Source of the DNA: Mesorhizobium sp. B2-7-2
GTDB taxonomy: Bacteria; Pseudomonadota; Alphaproteobacteria; Rhizobiales; Rhizobiaceae
Assembly: GCF_006440775.1 (NCBI RefSeq)
Contig: NZ_VFTZ01000008.1
Coordinates: 62,001-126,000, forward strand
DNA length: 64,000 bases
Direction of reading: 5' to 3'
In this document: piece after piece, positions 60,461 to 64,000 of the stretch
Numbering within the stretch: position 1 is the stretch's first letter
Layout of the letters: every line of letters starts with the position of its first letter
Notes under the pieces: model-generated
What the model saw: the letters and a program-made list of their open reading frames with translations, nothing else
The model's database searches: none
What the model was told of the DNA's origin: nothing
Program-made: the position numbers and the translations under genes

Positions 60461-61894
60461 ATGTCACACAATCTGCAGTTCTATATCGACGGCGCCTGGG
60501 TCGATCCTGTTGTGCCGAACACACTCGACGTCATCGACCCATCCAACGAGGACGCGTTCGCGCAAATTTCGCTCGGCTCCAAGGCCGATGTCGACAAGGC
60601 GGTGGCGGCGGCCAAGTGCGCCTTCGCCACTTTCGGCTTCACTTCGGTCGAGGAACGGCTCGACATCCTCAACCGCGTCATCGAAGTCTATAAAAAGCGC
60701 AGCAAGGACCTTGCGCTCGCCGTCTCGCGCGAGATGGGCGCGCCGCGCCAGATGGCGCTGGACAGCCAGGTCGGCGTCGGCCAGGCGCATCTGGAGAAGA
60801 TGGCCGAGGTGCTGAGGACCTTCCAGTTCCGCCACATCAAGGGCTCCTCGCTCATCGTCAAGGAGCCGATCGGCGTCGTCGGCCTGATCACGCCGTGGAA
60901 TTGGCCGCTGAACCAGATCACCTGCAAGGTCGGTCCGGCGCTTGCCGCCGGCTGCACCATGGTGCTGAAGCCGTCCGAGATCGCGCCGCTCGACGCTATC
61001 ATCTTCGCCGAGATCATCGACGAGGCCGACGTGCCGAAAGGCGTCTTCAACCTCGTCAACGGCGACGGCCCCGGCGTCGGCCAGTCGCTGGCCAGCCATC
61101 CGGATGTCGACATGATGTCCTTCACCGGCTCGACCCGCGCCGGCATCCTGGTCGCCAAGGCAGCGGCCGACACGGTCAAGCGCGTGCATCAGGAGCTCGG
61201 CGGCAAGTCGGCCAACATCCTGTTCCCCGATGTCGATCTGGAGCGGGCCGTCACCAAGGGCGTCGCCGGCTGCTTCTCCAACAGCGGCCAGTCCTGCAAC
61301 GCGCCGACCCGCATGTTCGTACCGCGCGACTGCCATGACGACGCCGCCGGCTATGCGAAGAAGGCGGCAGAGAAATTCACCGTCGGCCCGGCCGACGCGC
61401 CCGCGTCGAAGCTCGGTCCGGTGGTGAGCCAACTGCAGTTCGACAAGATCCAGGACCTGATCCAAAGCGGCATCGAGGAAGGCGCCACGCTGGTCGCCGG
61501 CGGTCCCGGCCGCCCGGCCGAGCTCAACCGCGGCTACTATGTCCGCCCGACGGTCTTCGCCAACGTGACGCACGACATGCGCATCGCCAGGGAAGAAATC
61601 TTTGGGCCGGTGCTGTCGATCATGCCCTACGACACAGTCGAGCAGGCGATCGAGCAGGCCAACGACACCGTCTTCGGCCTTGCCTCCTATATCCAGGCCA
61701 AGGACATCGAGAAGGCGCGCCAGGCGGCCGCCCGCATGCGCTCGGGCACTGTCTACATCAACTACCCTGCCTGGGACGCGGGCCTGCCCTTCGGCGGCTA
61801 CAAGCAGTCCGGCAACGGCCGCGAATATGCCGAATACGGTCTTGAGGATTTCCTCGAGACCAAGGGCATCGCGGGGTATGCGGCGGCGAAGTAG
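60461..61894 (+). CDS. NAD(P)-dependent aldehyde dehydrogenase
   Basis: The 477-residue enzyme oxidises aldehydes to acids. It has 'TPWNWPLNQITCKVGPALAAG' (about 145-165, NAD-binding), 'FTGSTRAG', catalytic Glu245 in 'HQELGGKS', nucleophile Cys279 in 'NSGQSCNAP', and 'EEIFGPVLSIMPYD' near the end. The ATG at 60461 has CGAGG upstream; the open frame further upstream is unrelated to the family. It is divergent from the YeiH gene. The substrate is not readable, though the family clusters with betaine-aldehyde-type enzymes. Confidence 0.93.
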   Translation: MSHNLQFYIDGAWVDPVVPNTLDVIDPSNEDAFAQISLGSKADVDKAVAAAKCAFATFGFTSVEERLDILNRVIEVYKKRSKDLALAVSREMGAPRQMALDSQVGVGQAHLEKMAEVLRTFQFRHIKGSSLIVKEPIGVVGLITPWNWPLNQITCKVGPALAAGCTMVLKPSEIAPLDAIIFAEIIDEADVPKGVFNLVNGDGPGVGQSLASHPDVDMMSFTGSTRAGILVAKAAADTVKRVHQELGGKSANILFPDVDLERAVTKGVAGCFSNSGQSCNAPTRMFVPRDCHDDAAGYAKKAAEKFTVGPADAPASKLGPVVSQLQFDKIQDLIQSGIEEGATLVAGGPGRPAELNRGYYVRPTVFANVTHDMRIAREEIFGPVLSIMPYDTVEQAIEQANDTVFGLASYIQAKDIEKARQAAARMRSGTVYINYPAWDAGLPFGGYKQSGNGREYAEYGLEDFLETKGIAGYAAAK

Positions 61895-61929
61895 GGCACT
61901 GTAGCCAGTGATCGTCGGCGCTAAAAAGG

Positions 61930-61950
61930 CGCGGTTCAACCGCGTTATTA
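61930..61950 (+). terminator. Possible terminator after the aldehyde dehydrogenase gene
   Basis: CGCGGTT (61930-61936) pairs with AACCGCG (61938-61944) around a very short loop, followed by TTATTA. It lies 36 bases after the stop. The loop is too tight for a textbook terminator, so confidence is low. Confidence 0.35.
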
Positions 61951-62040
61951 ATGTTTGAAAACAAGTCGGCCAGGGACGGCCACTATACTCAAAGATTGAT
62001 CCACCGGAGACATCGCCTGGTCGGGATGAGATGACACGTA

Positions 62041-62256
62041 TTAGGCTTGGCTGATGCGATTAGGGCTGGCTGACTGCCTGTGTTTTTCGAACAATCGGAG
62101 CTTTGCCGGATATCCAAGCCGTATCGACGTTTGGCAGCCCCCGCATTTGAATGTAGCCACGGACTTGAACCAGGAGCCTTTCCGGATAATCGGATGCCGG
62201 CATCTTGGACATTCGAATCTGAGATCTGTCTCATTCAGGTTTTGAGGAATCGACAT
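62041..62256 (-). CDS. Small zinc-ribbon protein, function unknown
   Basis: The 71-residue protein has two CxxC pairs (Cys16/Cys19 in 'ECPRCRHP' and Cys38/Cys41 in 'KCGGCQTS') separated by 18 residues with 'KGSWFKSV', the layout of a zinc ribbon. Similar small proteins with 'CPRC...KGSWF...C.GC...GY..KL.LF.KH' occur in rhizobia. AGGGAGC lies about 12 bases before the ATG. Possible nucleic-acid or protein-binding role; none can be stated. Confidence 0.7.
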   Translation of the reverse strand: MSIPQNLNETDLRFECPRCRHPIIRKGSWFKSVATFKCGGCQTSIRLGYPAKLRLFEKHRQSASPNRISQA

Positions 62257-62563
62257 TTTGCCACACGCTCCCTATGCACCTACCGATAGCACGTTAAAGT
62301 AGCAATGTTTCAGGCCTGCGACCGCCAGACTACCGCGTTGTAACGAGAGTGATTCCTGGCAACGGAACTGCGCTCAGGGCCAAGCGTCGTGCTCGACCGA
62401 CCGAGCATTTGGTTGCAAGGTGACCTTTCCGCGAAACACACCAGAAAGGATATTTGGTAAGAATTAATTCAACCGGGCCGAGTATGGTGAGGGTGGCGGC
62501 TCCAGCTGGGTGGGGGGTGCGTTTGGCCAGAGCCGCCTGCACGGTCATTGTGTGGCAGTAGAC

Positions 62564-62643
62564 CGCGCTGTGTCAGAATAGAACAGCGCGATCTATAATT
62601 AGTTAATGCTAATTAAATGCGGCGGCTACCCTAACGGCCGCCG
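62564..62643. other. Three tandem stem-loops, possible structured RNA or regulatory element
   Basis: CGCGCTGT/ACAGCGCG (62564-62571, 62583-62590), AATTAG/CTAATT (62597-62602, 62609-62614) and CGGCGGC/GCCGCCG (62620-62626, 62637-62643) are three perfect inverted repeats in 80 bases, each with a 6-11 base loop. They are not matched by any other sequence in the window. No strand can be assigned. Confidence 0.4.
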
Positions 62644-62810
62644 ACTCGCCGTGGTTCATTGTGGGATGGCCTGCCGGCGTACAAGCTGGGCGTGGTTGCC
62701 AGCGTGGTTCACCAACGTCGCAATTTGAAAATGCCGCTCTTTCCGAATTTCGAGCAATTGACCTGGCAACCCGAGGGCATAGGTCTTCCGGTAGGGTGTG
62801 GTGAAGCGCG

Positions 62811-62845
62811 AAAAGCCCCGCCGGCGAGATGCCTGCGGGGCCTTT
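62811..62845 (-). terminator. Bidirectional-looking intrinsic terminator
   Basis: GCCCCGC (62815-62821) and GCGGGGC (62835-62841) form the stem. AAAA precedes it (T-run on the leftward strand) and CTTT follows. It lies 17 bases after the stop of the leftward small secreted-protein gene, which it probably ends. Confidence 0.75.
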
Positions 62846-62861
62846 CTCAGCGGATAGTCGA

Positions 62862-63041
62862 TTAACGACGATCGCTTCCGCGGCTATCATGGTGGCCGCC
62901 GTTGTTCGCGCCCAGGCACATGGCATAGTAATCGTCATGGTTGCTGCACGAATTGAGGGTCGCCTGCTGAGCATAAGCCGAACCAGCAAAGCCGGCGACA
63001 GCAACAATGGCGAGAATTGCATTGCGAACAATCTTGGACAT
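62862..63041 (-). CDS. Small secreted protein (59 residues)
   Basis: The protein begins with a signal peptide, 'MSKIVRNAILAIVAVAGFAG', ending at 'SAYA/QQ' (about residue 24). The mature peptide of 35 residues contains two Cys and a His/Asp/Arg-rich tail ('GANNGGHHDSRGSDRR'). AAGGAAA lies eight bases before the ATG, and an intrinsic terminator follows, so this is a real gene. I do not recognise a family; periplasmic or secreted, possibly metal-binding. Longer upstream starts are not needed. Confidence 0.8.
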   Translation of the reverse strand: MSKIVRNAILAIVAVAGFAGSAYAQQATLNSCSNHDDYYAMCLGANNGGHHDSRGSDRR

Positions 63042-63347
63042 TTCGATTTTTCCTTTGTTTAAATTCCGGTCTGGCCGGTCGATGGCGGTTTTCCTGCAGT
63101 TTGGTTTCGGTTTGATGGCGCTTGAACGTAAATCTGTTTCGAAACAGCAACGGCAGTAGCCGAGCCGGCCAGACGCCTCGCTAGCCATGGCGGCTCGTTT
63201 GCATACAAATGTTTCAAATGCTGTCCTTCTCGTTACGAGCCTTGCGCTTGCGTGCAACGCGGCGGAAACGATCGTCGGTCATCCAAGGCGCCATCATGAA
63301 GGCGGCGGGACCCCCGTTACAGCCATGGCGAATTGAGGATAAACTTT
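63042..63347. other. Intergenic region with palindromes upstream of the small secreted-protein gene
   Basis: These 306 bases have no convincing gene. They hold the perfect palindrome CTGTTTCGAAACAG (63134-63147) and the wide inverted repeat GTCTGGCCGG (63069-63078) / CCGGCCAGAC (63165-63174). The leftward promoter of the small secreted gene should be here. Confidence 0.55.
63134..63147. promoter_or_regulatory. Perfect palindrome CTGTTTCGAAACAG, operator candidate
   Basis: A perfect 14-bp palindrome 93 bp upstream of the small secreted-protein start, nested in a wide inverted repeat. This is the form of a dimeric repressor site. The regulator is not in the window. Confidence 0.5.
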
Positions 63348-63521
63348 ATGTCGATCCTGAAGACATTGAACCGCATGGGCGCGGCCTTGAAATATGCGCA
63401 GGATGCCCGCAACCCAACGCGGATGCGGAACGGCATGCCGTCCGACAATCAGCTGGATACTTGCTGGCCGGTGATGCCGACAACCAAGCATCTGTCCTCG
63501 AACATCTGGGGCGGGATCTGA
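63348..63521 (+). CDS. Putative small protein, DUF1127-like
   Basis: The 57-residue frame reads 'MSILKTLNRMGAALKYAQDA' and later 'MPSDNQLDTCWP', reminiscent of small rhizobial proteins with 'LPSEIQKDIGWP'. GAGGA lies about nine bases before the ATG. It is short and the match is by eye, so it may be a degenerate copy rather than an active gene. Confidence 0.45.
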   Translation: MSILKTLNRMGAALKYAQDARNPTRMRNGMPSDNQLDTCWPVMPTTKHLSSNIWGGI

Positions 63522-63652
63522 GATAGCGATCGCTCGGAAGCCCGATCGTCGACCTGCGCATGGCAATCGTCACCTCGCGAGCCGCAGGCAACGCGCCGTA
63601 GCCGCGCTTCTCGGCACCTGCCGAGCTCGTCGCGAGCGTGTCGACGTGCGAT

Positions 63653-63886
63653 TTATCCGCGCCCCGCCTCGATGATGCCGACCATCGCCCGGGTAAATTC
63701 GACCATGCTGTTTGCGGTGATGGCGGCATTGTCGGGGGATTGACCGATGTGCTCGGCCGCTCCGCAACAGGACCGGCGGATGCTGTCGTAGTATGGATCT
63801 CTCTCATCGTCCCGTAGTGCAGCCAAATTCAGGGCGCGATGGTGGATCATGCGCAGTAGCTGCGCCAATGCTGTTTCGACACTCAT
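63653..63886 (-). CDS. Hypothetical small protein (77 residues)
   Basis: The frame from the ATG at 63886 encodes a helical, Arg- and Ala-rich protein with 'MSVETALAQLLRMIHHRALN' at the start and 'NSMVEFTRAMVGIIEAG' at the end. GGAG lies nine bases upstream. No family is recognised; two adjacent Cys ('SCCGAAEH') are noted. The right window edge is close, so its context is unclear. Confidence 0.5.
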   Translation of the reverse strand: MSVETALAQLLRMIHHRALNLAALRDDERDPYYDSIRRSCCGAAEHIGQSPDNAAITANSMVEFTRAMVGIIEAGRG

Positions 63887-64000
63887 GCGTTTTGCTCCGC
63901 ATCGGTCGAGCGTCTCGGCACACCGAGTGCCGGATCGTCGATCGGGAGATTTCCCGAGTCGAACAGGCTGCACAGTAGCCATTAATATATCGTTGATTGC

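Larger units (their letters stand above)
62257..62861. other. Long region without a convincing gene
   Basis: The 605 bases between the zinc-ribbon gene and the small secreted-protein gene hold only short frames without similarity or ribosome sites. Around 62595-62620 the base composition turns AT-rich, unlike the rest. It contains three tandem stem-loops (62564-62643) and, at its right end, the terminator of the next leftward gene. Confidence 0.55.

Noticed and set aside
62330..62548. A 72-codon minus-strand frame in the gene-free stretch
   Set aside because: No ribosome site, no similarity, and it lies among structured DNA.
1..64000. CRISPR array, tRNA, rRNA, complete IS element or prophage
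   Set aside because: No spaced direct repeats, no cloverleaf or ribosomal sequence, and no transposase, integrase or phage structural gene could be recognised on either strand.

Overview
The window looks like chromosome of a Mesorhizobium-like alphaproteobacterium (Hyphomicrobiales). It is GC-rich and densely packed. It carries the cyclic beta-1,2-glucan genes ndvB and ndvA, a complete five-step histidine operon (hutC-F / hutI-H-G-U-D), an AztABC-type zinc importer, and several copies of rhizobial-style palindromic intergenic repeats. The genus is inferred from gene content and style; no marker gene in the window proves it. I saw no rRNA, tRNA, CRISPR array, complete insertion sequence or prophage.

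Layout. 1-5 kb: the end of a secreted-type protein, queF, an N-methyl-amine demethylase-like flavoprotein, a MarR regulator with a clear palindromic operator, and a NodB-fold deacetylase. 5-10 kb: a membrane GGDEF-EAL protein and the threonine pair kbl-tdh. 9.9-17 kb: tyrosine/homogentisate catabolism (MarR, hmgA, MBL-fold hydrolase, fah, DinB-fold protein, then hpd and its Lrp regulator), interrupted by two toxin-antitoxin-like loci. 17-21 kb: a Blh-type phosphatase, aztCBA and ridA. 21-29.5 kb: the hut genes. 29.7-40.5 kb: ndvB (about 2,860 residues) and its exporter ndvA. 40.7-43.6 kb: a solitary ccmC, a DSD1-type PLP enzyme and a D-lyxose isomerase-like cupin. 43.6-49.5 kb: a tightly overlapping six-gene MoxR/DUF58/DUF4350/DUF4129/SpoIIM/RDD operon. 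49.7-50.7 kb: a membrane protein and the decayed remnant of its tandem paralogue. 50.8-57.6 kb: a peptide-type binding protein, an HSL-family esterase, an isochorismatase-like hydrolase, a DddP-like M24 protein, a GlxA-type AraC regulator and a NUDIX hydrolase. 57.7-64 kb: a TacAT-type toxin-antitoxin pair, a methionine sulfoxide reductase cut by an amber codon, a YeiH-type exporter, an aldehyde dehydrogenase, and a sparse end with small proteins and structured DNA.

The catabolic blocks convert amino acids to central metabolites: threonine to glycine and acetyl-CoA, tyrosine to fumarate and acetoacetate, histidine to glutamate. Most sit beside their own regulators, and several divergent regulator-target gaps hold visible palindromes. 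The best candidates for undescribed biology are the MoxR-SpoIIM-RDD envelope operon, the homogentisate operon that has MBL-fold and DinB-fold genes where a maleylacetoacetate isomerase would be expected, and the DddP-like protein that keeps all six metal ligands but seems to have lost the lyase's catalytic aspartate.
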